The notes: generated from the sequence alone by a model not told the origin. Shown: positions 1 through 7,851, numbered from the stretch's first letter. The stretch: DNA of 8,660 bases from an uncultured Calothrix sp. (GCA_937884685.1 CAKZYM010000661.1:1-8660); one strand, 5' to 3'. Program-made: numbers and translations.

Positions 1-1042
1 CTTCAAATAACGAATATGCCAAAAATAAATCAAGCATACTGGCTTCATCGACAATAATGGCTTTTTGAGGTAGCAGATTGGTTCTGTCAGATTTGAATTT
101 CCGCGTTTTGGGGTCAAATTCTAAAAGTCGGTGGATGGTTTTAGCTTCTAATCCCGTCATTTCACACAACCGTTGTGCAGCTCGTCCGGTTGGTGCAGCT
201 AAAGCAATTGATTTACCCATCGCTTTCCATAATGAAACAATGGTGCGGGTACAAAACGTTTTACCAACACCTGGTCCACCAGTGATTACCATGATTTTTG
301 AGTAAGCTGCGGTTTCAACTGCTTGTAGCTGCTCTGTTGATAGTGAAACTCTACGACTTTGACTAAAACGCTCCAACCAATTATGAACGCGAGGAATATC
401 TGTATTTATTGATTGACTTAATCGAGAAAGTATTAGTTGCGCTAGATTTTGTTCGGTATGGAAGAAGGTTGGTTTGTAGCAGAGCAATACTTTATCAACA
501 TCTCGCTCTCTAATTAACTCATCCGAGCGGGACATATCGCCAATGACTTTTGTTAATGCTTCTTCTTGTGGTTGATGCTCCTCAGTTTTTAATTTTTCGC
601 CGAGTTGTTGCACTAATTCCGGTTGCGGTAAATAACAATGTCCTGAATCTGCTGCTTCGCTTAAAACATGAATAATTCCAGCCTTGTATCGAAATTCCGA
701 ATCTGGAGGAACACCCAAATTACGAGCAATTTTATCAGCAGTGAGAAAGCCAATTCCATAAATATCGGTTGCTAGTTGGTAAGGGTTTTCGTTGACTTTA
801 TTGATTGCTAAATCGCCGTAATGTTTGTAAATCTTCACTGCATGAGTAGTTGAAACACCATGACTTTGAAGAAATACCATCACTTCTTTTATGGCTCGCT
901 GCTCCTTCCAAGCTTTCTGAATCATGGCAATACGTTTCTTCGCAATGCCATTAACTTCTTGCAACCGCTCGATTTGGTTGTCAATAATATCGAGGGTTTC
1001 TGTACCAAAACAAGCGACGATACGTTTTGCTGTTACTGGTCC
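1..1042 (-). pseudogene. recD2: RecD2-type DNA helicase, 3' part of a gene split by insertion (runs off left edge)
   Basis: This is the downstream portion of a RecD/TraA-type 5'-3' DNA helicase, continuing the fragment at 7854-8189. The minus-strand frame is open from 1042 to the left edge. It begins with GPVTAKRIVACFG, helix-hairpin-helix residues that directly follow the last native residues of the other fragment. A second HhH-like motif (EVNGIAKKRI) and the stretch DIYGIGFLTADKIARNLG follow, as in RecD2 proteins. Walker A (GGPGVGKT) lies at 257-280 and Walker B (VDEAS) at about 38-52. The remaining helicase motifs are outside the window. An in-frame TAA supplied by the inserted element (1043-1045) lies just before the first Gly codon, so nothing upstream can read in. 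The first in-frame ATG is at 925-923, and a product from there would lack the N-terminal domain. RecD2 enzymes unwind DNA in repair and replication-fork processing. I call it interrupted; precise excision would restore it. Confidence 0.88.
1037..1042. other. Left junction core (attachment-site half), TGGTCC
   Basis: This hexamer marks where recD2 coding sequence stops matching its other half. It occurs in the same orientation at 7854-7859 as TGGACC, one base different. On the minus strand both read as Gly-Pro codons (GGA CCA here, GGT CCA at the other junction), so either copy fits the uninterrupted gene. Near-identical but unequal cores with no longer target duplication are what Tn554-type recombination leaves, where one junction keeps the target core and the other brings the donor core. 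The exact strand-exchange points within the hexamer cannot be told from sequence. Confidence 0.75.
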
Positions 1043-1211
1043 TTATATTGATTCCACGCTGTAAAATACCTGTAATTGCGGCATTTCGTTCATTTATTCT
1101 ACAAAGTAACATTCAATTTACCTATGAATAACTATCTTAAAAAATTACAAAAATTTACCTTTCGAGGGGAAACACAGAAATTTAAGTTATTGATGAGCGG
1201 GTAAAGTTCTT
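1043..1211. repeat. Left end of the element: noncoding, with short direct repeats
   Basis: These 169 bp between the left core and the helicase gene hold no convincing gene. Two pairs of short direct repeats are visible. CTGTAA occurs at 1059-1064 and 1070-1075, one helical turn apart. AATTTACCT occurs at 1115-1123 and 1152-1160, 37 bp start to start. The sequence ATTCTACAA (1096-1104) is the inverted complement of TTGTAGAAT near the right end. Such iterated sites near an element end are plausible recombinase or accessory-protein binding sites, but they are short in AT-rich DNA and chance cannot be excluded. Confidence 0.4.
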
Positions 1212-1225
1212 TTAAGAGTAAGAAC
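1206..1225 (-). terminator. Weak hairpin across the helicase stop codon
   Basis: GTTCTT (1206-1211) and AAGAAC (1220-1225) can pair into a 6-bp stem with an 8-base loop. The stem contains the last codons of the DnaB-like gene and the loop covers its TAA. On the minus strand only a short T run (TTTACC) follows. It is the only hairpin I see at the operon end. It would be a leaky terminator at best, so read-through into the 3' part of recD2 is possible. Confidence 0.25.
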
Positions 1226-2534
1226 CGTTAAAATCACAAAATTTTCCTACAGTAGGGTCGAATAATACTTTGCATATCCCAGTTTCACCATTACGATTTT
1301 TAGCGACGTTAATTTCCATAATATGTTGAGAAGAAGAGTTGGAATTATAGTAGGAATCTCGGTAAAGTAACATTACTAAATCTGCATCTTGCTCCAAGTC
1401 TCCACTGTCTTTTATATCTGCTAATACCGGACGTTTATCATTTCTAGTTTCTGTTCCTCTGTTGATTTGTGCTAGTACAATAAACGGAATAGAAAATTCT
1501 TTGGCAATATCTTTCAGTTGACCGCTGATAGCACCAATAACTTGCGCTCTATTACTAGCTTCTCGGTTGCCTAGTTTTTGTACGTAATCTAATACTACTA
1601 AACCCAACTGACCATCATATTTTGAAGAAATTCGTCTTAATTCAGAACGAATTTTAGACGCTGTTAAAGAACTAGCTGGTATGTCATTAATTTCTAAAGG
1701 AATTTCTTTGAGTTTTTTAATTCCTTCTACTAATATTTCATACTCAGATTCATAAATCATATTCTTAATTAATCTAGATGAATCAATAAGCGTGTGCATA
1801 GCTAAGAATCTCTTAGCTAAATATTGTCCTGACATTTCTGCACTAAAAAATACTACGGGTAATTGATAATTGGTAGCTACATACTTAGCTAAGTAACATG
1901 CTAACCAAGTCTTTCCCATTGAAGCTCTAGCAGCCACAATAATTAAATCAGTTTTGTTTAATCCTCCAGTCAAACTATCTAAATCTGATAAGCCAGTAGC
2001 ATAGTGAGTGAATTTTTCATTGTTAATGGAGTGAATTGCTTCTGCTAAATAATCACTCACAGCTAACGTTTTAAATTTACTGTTATTGTCTACTTTCAGT
2101 CCGTATATTTTAGCTTCTGATTGTTCGTATATATCCGATAATGTATTAGTTTCGTCATAACAAGCAGCAGTTATATCTTGACAGTCAGCTATCAGTTTAC
2201 GACGATAATACTTATCCATCACTATAGCAGCATATTGATTAATATTAGCAGTCGAAATATTCTGTTTTAATAATCGATTTATTTTTACCTTTCCACCTGC
2301 TTTATTTAATTGCTTATGCTGGCGCAAGCAGTCTTCAATCTGTATCAAATCGATTGGTAATCCCTGTTCATATAATGCTAATGACGCTTTATACAGATAG
2401 GAATGTTGAGTTACATAAAATGCTTCACTATTCAAAATCGATGCAACTTGCTCAATTGCTTTTGGGTCGATAATAATGGAAGCTATTATTGCTTCTTCTG
2501 CTTCAGTATTATGAGGAAGGATTCTATCAATCAT
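1212..2534 (-). CDS. dnaB: Element-borne replicative DNA helicase, DnaB family
   Basis: This is an apparently complete 440-aa DnaB-type hexameric helicase, which in the family unwinds DNA 5'-3' ahead of the replication fork. The N-terminal domain opens with the family signature PHNTEAEEAI (residues 7-16). The RecA-like domain carries Walker A AARASMGKTW (201-210, Lys208), the glutamate in SAEM (Glu233), Walker B LVVLDY (Asp316), the Gln motif AQINRG (Gln356), the DSGDLEQDAD block (376-385) and the arginine finger in AKNRNG (Arg414). All catalytic positions are present, so an active enzyme is expected. It is the last gene of the element operon and overlaps the TnpC-like gene by 8 bp, which suggests translational coupling; the ATG has only a weak ribosome-binding site. 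Its position inside the insert marks it as a mobile copy, not the host replicative helicase. A role in copying or processing the transposon during movement is inference. Anti-host or replicon-like roles remain possible. Confidence 0.93.
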   Translation of the reverse strand: MIDRILPHNTEAEEAIIASIIIDPKAIEQVASILNSEAFYVTQHSYLYKASLALYEQGLPIDLIQIEDCLRQHKQLNKAGGKVKINRLLKQNISTANINQYAAIVMDKYYRRKLIADCQDITAACYDETNTLSDIYEQSEAKIYGLKVDNNSKFKTLAVSDYLAEAIHSINNEKFTHYATGLSDLDSLTGGLNKTDLIIVAARASMGKTWLACYLAKYVATNYQLPVVFFSAEMSGQYLAKRFLAMHTLIDSSRLIKNMIYESEYEILVEGIKKLKEIPLEINDIPASSLTASKIRSELRRISSKYDGQLGLVVLDYVQKLGNREASNRAQVIGAISGQLKDIAKEFSIPFIVLAQINRGTETRNDKRPVLADIKDSGDLEQDADLVMLLYRDSYYNSNSSSQHIMEINVAKNRNGETGICKVLFDPTVGKFCDFNGSYS

Positions 2535-3369
2535 TATCTTGATTAAAAAGATTACTTAGTTGTTTAAGTTTGTCTAAAGGAACTAATTCTTCTTTTGGTA
2601 AAGGAGCAGTAAAAATATAGATTTGAGGCTTATCCGGTTTATTTTCACTATTTGGTTCGGCTTCATCACAAATCATTGAAAGTAAACAAGCAGCAGGACT
2701 TTTTACTTCATGATTATCCCGATACTGCTTATAAGCTTCAATGGATAACTTTACTTTTTCTATGTCTCTCAAGTTTATTTCTTCTCTTAACTTTTTCGTT
2801 ACTTTAATACCCATTGCTTTGATATAATTAATCATCGATACTGGAGTATCATTGCTAGTTAACTTTGATTTGTTAGAAGAAACTTTAATAGGAGATTGTA
2901 TTGGAACGACCTTATTACTTTTATTATTAGCAATTGTTAACTCTCTCAACTTTGTTCGTAGCCTTTCATTTTCATCTCTTATTTCATAAATTTCAGCGAC
3001 ATGACCCCTAAGAATTTCATTCTGACGTTTTAACTCTCTAATTTCCTCTTCTAAATTACGAATTTTACATGATGCTGCTTGATGTAAGGTTTTAAGACTG
3101 TGGGGTTGATATAATCGTTCTGGATTTTCAATCTTGTTTAAAGTAGTTTCCTTATCTTGTTGTAGTTCGTGAATATAAGCTTTGATATCATTCCATTTGT
3201 AAAGATAAGAAACTGAACAACCAGCGACGGTAGCTATATTTTTAAAAGTAAGAGGTTGTGAATTTTCTATTATCTGCTGAATTGCTTTTAATACTTGTTT
3301 CTTTTTTTGTTCTTTTCTCGAAGCTTGGGTACGACGCAGAACCAAGGCTTGTTTTTCTCTATTAACCAT
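2527..3369 (-). CDS. TnpC-like transposition accessory protein (HTH plus coiled coil) with a C-terminal extension
   Basis: The protein is 280 aa, soluble and rich in Lys and Arg at its N terminus. Residues about 20-66 match the pattern of the TnpC/DUF6262 family found beside Tn554-type recombinases: a basic helix, then PLTFKNIATVAGCSVSYLYK (39-58), a helix-turn-helix-like segment. Residues about 96-146 form a heptad-rich coiled coil (repeated LEEEI, LKRQNEIL, DENERLRTKL), followed by a polar linker to about 175. Residues 178-240 form a separate helical domain including DIEKVKLSIEAYKQY and VKSPAACLLSM. Tn554 TnpC is only 125 aa and affects transposition frequency and orientation, so this protein is more than twice as long. 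The C-terminal segment loosely recalls helical tails of plasmid replication or helicase-loader proteins, a weak resemblance noted from memory. The gene overlaps both neighbours by 8 bp and lies directly before the DnaB-like gene, so a link between recombinases and helicase is plausible. Confidence 0.8.
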   Translation of the reverse strand: MVNREKQALVLRRTQASRKEQKKKQVLKAIQQIIENSQPLTFKNIATVAGCSVSYLYKWNDIKAYIHELQQDKETTLNKIENPERLYQPHSLKTLHQAASCKIRNLEEEIRELKRQNEILRGHVAEIYEIRDENERLRTKLRELTIANNKSNKVVPIQSPIKVSSNKSKLTSNDTPVSMINYIKAMGIKVTKKLREEINLRDIEKVKLSIEAYKQYRDNHEVKSPAACLLSMICDEAEPNSENKPDKPQIYIFTAPLPKEELVPLDKLKQLSNLFNQDND

Positions 3370-5179
3370 TGGCTATGCTCCTCAACTCAGGTAGCCATTT
3401 ATCCATCGCTTCAATAGTTGCTTTAGCTTCTTCTTGCACTAATTCTGCATCCACTTGTTGTGCTTCTGCTAGTCTTTGTTGTTCTCCTTGATACTGGCGT
3501 TCGTATGAGGGTAATTTATCCGTACTGGGACGAAAACTAGAACAGCCGTAGCATTTGGGGAAAAGGTTTATAGGACAAGGTGTTTTGGGGTCTAAAGTAC
3601 AATGTCCGTAAACTACTAAGCGAGGTGGGATTTCTAAATCAAGCTCGTGAGCTTTGGGGTTTTTAAGTAGACTCTCAGGTAAAGATTGCCAAGGTAAAAA
3701 CTTATTGTCAGGATTGAGTAGAAGTTCTTGGAAGGGTAAGTCAACGGATGCTACTTCTTCTAAAGTTGGAGGAGTATAGTGTTGGAATGTTGTTCTGCTG
3801 CGTTTATGATCTGCATAAATTTGGGCAGCTTCAATTCCATGTTTTACTCTGATTTCTTGTAATCGGCTTGGACGAGTAATTTTGCCAGTGAAGTAAGGCT
3901 TTTGACCATTAGCATCAAGAATATTTTCATTTTCTATAAGCATACGGATTATACGAGTCATCGGGTTCTTAATTCCGTCTACTTTGGGTGGAAATGGTAA
4001 AGGTTTTATATTCAAAAATTTAGGATAAGAAATAGCTTTTATAGTCCTAAAATGGCAAAACAGATACGAGTATTCCAAACCAATAGTTTTCCGAATCCAT
4101 TGCTGTTGTTCTTCCACAACTCTTCTAATTTCACGAGTCGCTGGTATTCGTTGCCACCGTTTTGTTTTTTGCTGAAAAAACATGATATACCATGTACCAT
4201 CTTCTTCTACTAGACAGTCAAAAGGCATTTGACAAACATCTCTAACCCTAGCGGCTGTATATTCTTGTATTAAGTAATGTCGGGCAATAAAATCAGGAAT
4301 TTTTGGTAAATTCTGCTTAATTTTAGTACGAATTACTTCATCTAACCAAGTAATTTCATCGCTATTTACTTTTAGAAAATCGCGATTTAAAACTAAATTA
4401 GATGCTGACAATCCCATCCATTCAAAAAAATATTTAAGGTCAGATAATTTCCGATTAATTGTGACATTTTTATTCCCTTTACAACTATCTAAAAAGCTGA
4501 GTATTGATTTACGAGTAATACTCTTATAATCTTCAACTTCATCTCTCTTTAAAATTTTTCCAAACTGTCTCAGTACTGGGAGTTTTTTTGAGATACAAGC
4601 ACTGGAAGAATATATTTTTAACTTTAATAGATGATACAAATATTTTTTGACTTCTAAGCAATACCATTCAGGAGAGATATCTTTAAAGTAAATATTGCGT
4701 TGACAGGTATTTTCAAAGAAATTTTTTAAATCCCAAGTATCTCTATCAAAGTCAAATGGTAATATATCATTCTTGATTGATTTAGCAATCCAACTTTGAG
4801 ATCCAATCGCATCCGATTTAAAAGTAATTCTACAAAAATAACATTTAGAATCACTAGAACCGTTTCCTATATGGTATATCCATCCTTTTTGTCCATCATG
4901 CCCAATTTCAGTACAAAGGGGATTAGGACATTCTATATTAGGACGATAGCGGTAAATGCGAGCATGAACCGAATCGGTAAGGCAAACATCTGTCCTACAA
5001 GAATTGCATCTCAAAACTAAGCGACAAATATTCTTGCTGTTGTAGAAGGCATTGCTTAGCCTTCCTAAATTACAATAAGGACAGGAAAATTCATTGTTAT
5101 ATTCTTTTTTCCAATTTACTTCTAATTGACCTCCGAGAGTTTCATGAACGGAAATAGCTGGATATTTATGTTTTCTCAT
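3362..5179 (-). CDS. Tyrosine recombinase 3 with N- and C-terminal cysteine clusters
   Basis: I choose the ATG at 5179 (605 aa) because GGGAG stands 9 bases upstream; an in-frame TTG 21 bases earlier would fall on that ribosome-binding site. The N-terminal 120 residues are cysteine-rich (C33xxC36, C52, C58xxC61, C66, C84, C89, C113xxC116), which suggests two or more zinc-binding units, unusual for an integrase. A core-binding region follows. The catalytic domain shows Arg311 (TAAR), a hairpin Lys near 338 (QQKTKRW), RPSR at 436-439 in place of the usual HxxR, His458 (ADHKRS) and the nucleophile Tyr468 (FQHYT). The first histidine of HxxR is therefore replaced by Arg436, tolerated in many family members. 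The C terminus has another cysteine set (C527, C535, C543xxC546) followed by a charged helix, as in TnpB of Tn554 (630 aa), which it also resembles in length. It starts 4 bp after recombinase 2 and overlaps the TnpC-like gene by 8 bp. Confidence 0.85.
   Translation of the reverse strand: MRKHKYPAISVHETLGGQLEVNWKKEYNNEFSCPYCNLGRLSNAFYNSKNICRLVLRCNSCRTDVCLTDSVHARIYRYRPNIECPNPLCTEIGHDGQKGWIYHIGNGSSDSKCYFCRITFKSDAIGSQSWIAKSIKNDILPFDFDRDTWDLKNFFENTCQRNIYFKDISPEWYCLEVKKYLYHLLKLKIYSSSACISKKLPVLRQFGKILKRDEVEDYKSITRKSILSFLDSCKGNKNVTINRKLSDLKYFFEWMGLSASNLVLNRDFLKVNSDEITWLDEVIRTKIKQNLPKIPDFIARHYLIQEYTAARVRDVCQMPFDCLVEEDGTWYIMFFQQKTKRWQRIPATREIRRVVEEQQQWIRKTIGLEYSYLFCHFRTIKAISYPKFLNIKPLPFPPKVDGIKNPMTRIIRMLIENENILDANGQKPYFTGKITRPSRLQEIRVKHGIEAAQIYADHKRSRTTFQHYTPPTLEEVASVDLPFQELLLNPDNKFLPWQSLPESLLKNPKAHELDLEIPPRLVVYGHCTLDPKTPCPINLFPKCYGCSSFRPSTDKLPSYERQYQGEQQRLAEAQQVDAELVQEEAKATIEAMDKWLPELRSIANG
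3378..3383 (-). promoter_or_regulatory. Ribosome-binding site of the TnpC-like gene
   Basis: GAGGAG lies 8 bases before the ATG at 3369, inside the end of the upstream recombinase gene. It supports this start and coupled translation of the two genes. Confidence 0.65.
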
Positions 5180-5183
5180 TAAT

Positions 5184-6641
5184 TTACTCTCCCAATTCAA
5201 TTAAATCTAATTCGTTCAAGCCTTGTAATCGAATCGAAAGCAGTTCTAGTAAACGATTTATCTCGGTGACTCTTCGTTGTTCTTTCTTATTTTGAGCTTG
5301 TTGTAAATCTAGCTTTAATTGTTGAAAATCACTTTCTAATTTAGTTTTATCTGTCTTAGTTACTCTATGATGATTACAACTCAAACAAGCATAGCGATAC
5401 TGGCAATCACCTAACATTATGGGTCGGTGACATTCACCTAAAGGAGTACTAACTTTTAATAATTCAGCTAATTTTTTGTACCTTAGTTTTCTCGGTTTGA
5501 AGGAAGTAACTCGCCCATACATATCGACATAGCCTTTAGTAGAAGCATCTTTCTCTAGCTTTTCAATTGAGCGTTTGCGGTAGTGAGGTAATTGATCTAA
5601 AGAACCATGACCTAAAACCACAGCAATGTATTCATCTTCTGTCTCGCAGTGTGCCATGATACTTGCTTTTGTGCGACGAAATTGATGGCTTTTTAGATAA
5701 AATCTATTGCTATGCTTATCTTTGAGGTCTGCTTTTTCGCTGAAATCTTTTAGCCAAGGGTTAATGGTTGTGCTTGCTAGTAATTCCGGTAAATAGATGG
5801 GGTCAATTTCAAATCGCTTTCCTCGTTTTGCACCATCTTTGTTGGCTGTAGAAGTTTTACAAAATAATTTATCAAAGTCCGAATTATAACCAAACTGGCT
5901 ATTTAAAAATTTCTGCTGTTCTATAATTAATTCAGCTACTAATGGGTGGATTTGATAGAACCGCCAATGTTTTCGCTTTTCTATCCAGCGTTGAATAAAC
6001 CACTGATTACCTTCTTGTTTTAGGCATTGGCGAGGCATTATTTGAAGTTCTCCAATACGACATCCTAAGACTAATTGAAGTCTAAATAATCTCTCAAATG
6101 GAGGAGGAAATAAATCAAACTTGTTGTAAATTTGATAAAGAACTTCTTCAGGAATAGTTTCTATTTTAGGTGTTGATTTCTGATATTTACTCGGCGTGTA
6201 ATTAAACTCAACCCATTTTTCTTCTCTCCATAGTTTGATAGCGTAAGCTAAAGTCGTATTACGATGTACTTGGCTACCTTGATTCACGAATTTTTGTAAT
6301 AAAGTATTGGTGATTAAATCTGGCTGTCTGTATCCTTGCGATTCTAAAAAAATATTAAGTTGTTTTAGATAATCCACTCGTTTTCTCGTTACACTCAAAG
6401 AAGTTTTTTCCCTAGCACTTGCCTTAGCAGTTAACTTAGCCAGTAATTTTAACCAAGGTAGTGAGAAATCCTGAAAATAAAAATTGCGAGTTCCTCTAAT
6501 TATTGCTTCTTCTTCAGAATAACCAAGTTCTGTAACTAGCCAAACATCTTTTTCCATCAATGGGTCTTGTAAAAACTCTCCTCCTAATTCAGACGAGACT
6601 AATCGCTGTCTTAACACTTCATAAGAAAATGCCTCTTCCAT
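5184..6641 (-). CDS. Tyrosine recombinase 2 with C-terminal zinc-finger-like cluster
   Basis: The protein has 485 aa. An N-terminal segment (1-80) is followed by a core-binding domain (about 80-150) and a catalytic domain (about 165-370). The catalytic set is complete: Arg195 (LGCRIGEL), Lys222 or Lys224 (EKRKHW), His319 and Arg322 (HQFRR), His345 (LGHG) and nucleophile Tyr354 (LPHYRK). After the catalytic domain, C404, C413, C419 and C422 with nearby histidines (CHRP, CQYRYACLSCNHH) form a likely zinc site, followed by a charged amphipathic helix to the end (about 430-475). This tail is shared with recombinase 3 and with Tn554 TnpB, so the two may derive from one TnpB-like ancestor. Its ATG overlaps the stop of recombinase 1 by one base (TAATG). 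A strong AAGGAGA lies upstream at 6651-6657. The three recombinases probably act together on the element ends; that is known for Tn554 TnpA and TnpB and inferred here. Confidence 0.88.
   Translation of the reverse strand: MEEAFSYEVLRQRLVSSELGGEFLQDPLMEKDVWLVTELGYSEEEAIIRGTRNFYFQDFSLPWLKLLAKLTAKASAREKTSLSVTRKRVDYLKQLNIFLESQGYRQPDLITNTLLQKFVNQGSQVHRNTTLAYAIKLWREEKWVEFNYTPSKYQKSTPKIETIPEEVLYQIYNKFDLFPPPFERLFRLQLVLGCRIGELQIMPRQCLKQEGNQWFIQRWIEKRKHWRFYQIHPLVAELIIEQQKFLNSQFGYNSDFDKLFCKTSTANKDGAKRGKRFEIDPIYLPELLASTTINPWLKDFSEKADLKDKHSNRFYLKSHQFRRTKASIMAHCETEDEYIAVVLGHGSLDQLPHYRKRSIEKLEKDASTKGYVDMYGRVTSFKPRKLRYKKLAELLKVSTPLGECHRPIMLGDCQYRYACLSCNHHRVTKTDKTKLESDFQQLKLDLQQAQNKKEQRRVTEINRLLELLSIRLQGLNELDLIELGE
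5187..5193 (-). promoter_or_regulatory. Ribosome-binding site deciding the start of recombinase 3
   Basis: GGGAGAG on the minus strand precedes the ATG at 5179, with 9 bases between GGGAG and the start codon. It lies in the last codons of recombinase 2 and argues for this ATG over the upstream TTG at 5200. Confidence 0.6.
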
Positions 6642-7750
6642 TACACTTCTTCTCCTTTAATGTATTGCTCTAATGTCATTTCATCTAGCACATGGCTGTA
6701 GATGTCTTTGGTGGTAGCAATGGATTTATGACCTAATAACTGCTGTACATATTGGTCTAGGTAGCCCGCTCGTAGCATTTTTGTCGCAAAAGTGTGTCTA
6801 AAAAGATGAGGATAGGCTCTTATTCCTGTTCTTTTCTCTAGTTGATAGAAGAGGCTATTTAATCTGGCACTAGACATCGGTTTTCCAATGTATTGTCCAT
6901 CTAGATTTACAAAAAGCATGGAGTGACCTATCTTCTCGGCTTCGGGGGGATATTCTTGAAGTAGATAAGCATGAAACGTTTCTTGCAGAGCATCTCGATT
7001 ATGTAGGACAGGGATTTCTCTTTCTGCACCTTTGGCTGTGGCTCCATTAGGATTATTATCCCGTCGTACAATACGAATTCTTCCTCTAATATCAAAGTCT
7101 TCAACATCTACCAAATGTAATCCTAATAATTCTCCTCTTCTAATTCCTGTTTCTCTCAAGAGCATGATTATCAGACGGTCTCTATAGCTGTAACAAGCAT
7201 TAGCTAATTGAGCAATTTGCTCATCACTTAGGCAACCAGGAAAGGTTTTGGGTTCTTTAACCTTAATCCGTTTTATTTTGGTCGGACTGCTTTTTACAAT
7301 ACCTTGTAAGAAACCGCCCCGTTTGCGCCAACCATGAGCTAACTTGGTGAAATCTTTTTCATTAACCCTACCTTCTATAGTGTGGAATTCATAGAAAGCT
7401 TGTACAGCTGTGATAGCTAGATTAACCGTGCGTGGACTACGTTTGGACACAATTTCCCTAAATTCTTCTGAGATGACTTCTACTTCCCCACCAAGGAGAT
7501 ACCAGTTTGCAAATTCAGCTAACTCGTATAATCCAACCTCCTGCCAATCAAGAGATTTGTATTCTAGCCATTGCCAAAAATCTTTGAGCCGACAAGCGTA
7601 GGTGTTGACTGTATTTGGTGCTAATTGTCGCTTACGGCAATAGTTGAGATATCGTTGAATTGGTTCGATTGGTAAACAAGTTTCTGAGTCAAATATGCAG
7701 CAGAACCTCTCGCAGGTATGAGGATCTATTGCTCTTTCTATCTTCACCAC
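6641..7750 (-). CDS. Tyrosine recombinase 1 (TnpA-like integrase)
   Basis: This 369-aa protein has the classic phage-integrase/XerC-D layout and matches Tn554 TnpA (361 aa) in size and operon position. A SAM-like core-binding domain spans about 28-125 (RYLNYCRKRQLAPNTVNTY). The catalytic domain carries Arg204 (TGIRRGELLGL), hairpin Lys240, His315 and Arg318 (HLFRHTFAT), His341 (LLGHKSIATT) and nucleophile Tyr351 (IYSHV), so all active-site residues are present. It is the best-conserved and most canonical of the three recombinases, and the first gene of the operon. The start is GTG; two GTG codons stand in a row (7750 and 7747), so the protein may be one residue shorter, and an ATG nearby is followed at once by a stop. 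A TATAAT lies 25 bases upstream. Expected function: strand cleavage and exchange at the 6-base core, giving integration and excision. Confidence 0.92.
   Translation of the reverse strand: MVKIERAIDPHTCERFCCIFDSETCLPIEPIQRYLNYCRKRQLAPNTVNTYACRLKDFWQWLEYKSLDWQEVGLYELAEFANWYLLGGEVEVISEEFREIVSKRSPRTVNLAITAVQAFYEFHTIEGRVNEKDFTKLAHGWRKRGGFLQGIVKSSPTKIKRIKVKEPKTFPGCLSDEQIAQLANACYSYRDRLIIMLLRETGIRRGELLGLHLVDVEDFDIRGRIRIVRRDNNPNGATAKGAEREIPVLHNRDALQETFHAYLLQEYPPEAEKIGHSMLFVNLDGQYIGKPMSSARLNSLFYQLEKRTGIRAYPHLFRHTFATKMLRAGYLDQYVQQLLGHKSIATTKDIYSHVLDEMTLEQYIKGEEV
6651..6657 (-). promoter_or_regulatory. Ribosome-binding site of recombinase 2
   Basis: AAGGAGA on the minus strand lies about 10 bases before the ATG at 6641, inside the end of recombinase 1. 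It supports the start and coupled translation. Confidence 0.65.
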
Positions 7751-7774
7751 TTCTTACATTGTGGAATGTTTGAG

Positions 7775-7780
7775 ATTATA
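7775..7780 (-). promoter_or_regulatory. Probable -10 box of the recombinase operon
   Basis: A perfect TATAAT on the minus strand lies about 75 bp inside the element and 25 bases upstream of the first recombinase start. No good -35 hexamer is seen at normal spacing. The place where one would be expected (about 7798-7803) abuts the inner GTT-rich repeat, so a protein bound to that repeat could influence transcription. That regulatory link is inference. Confidence 0.5.
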
Positions 7781-7802
7781 ACTTTAGCACAAAACCTGAG
7801 AC

Positions 7803-7851
7803 TGTTGTTGTTGTTTTTCTTTATTGTAGAATCTAAAATTGTTGTTGTTGT
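7803..7851. repeat. Direct repeats of TGTTGTTGTTGT at the right end of the element
   Basis: TGTTGTTGTTGT occurs at 7803-7814 and again at 7840-7851, 37 bp start to start. The outer copy is two bases from the right core. Between them is TTGTAGAAT (7824-7832), whose complement appears near the left end. Paired identical motifs beside a crossover site are typical of recombinase or arm-type binding sites. The trinucleotide nature means slippage is an alternative origin. Confidence 0.6.

Noticed and set aside
272..277. Another TGGTCC inside recD2, at the Walker A codons, as a second attachment site
   Set aside because: It simply encodes Gly-Pro in the P-loop, and the flanks differ from the used site. 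A 6-base match alone is not evidence.
78..1051. Plus-strand open frames opposite the left recD2 fragment (78-305, 860-1051)
   Set aside because: They are antisense to a frame with clear helicase motifs, and their translations show no domain. I treat them as shadows.
4796..5020. Plus-strand open frame opposite recombinase 3, and a similar one at 7410-7601 opposite recombinase 1
   Set aside because: Both lie within well-supported minus-strand genes and have no recognisable features or ribosome-binding site.
5180..5200. TTG start at 5200 for recombinase 3, giving a 17-bp overlap with recombinase 2
   Set aside because: GGGAG upstream of ATG 5179 is well placed, and the seven extra residues would cover that site.
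7803..7851. CRISPR-like array from the spaced GTT repeats
   Set aside because: There are only two short trinucleotide-type copies, and no cas genes.
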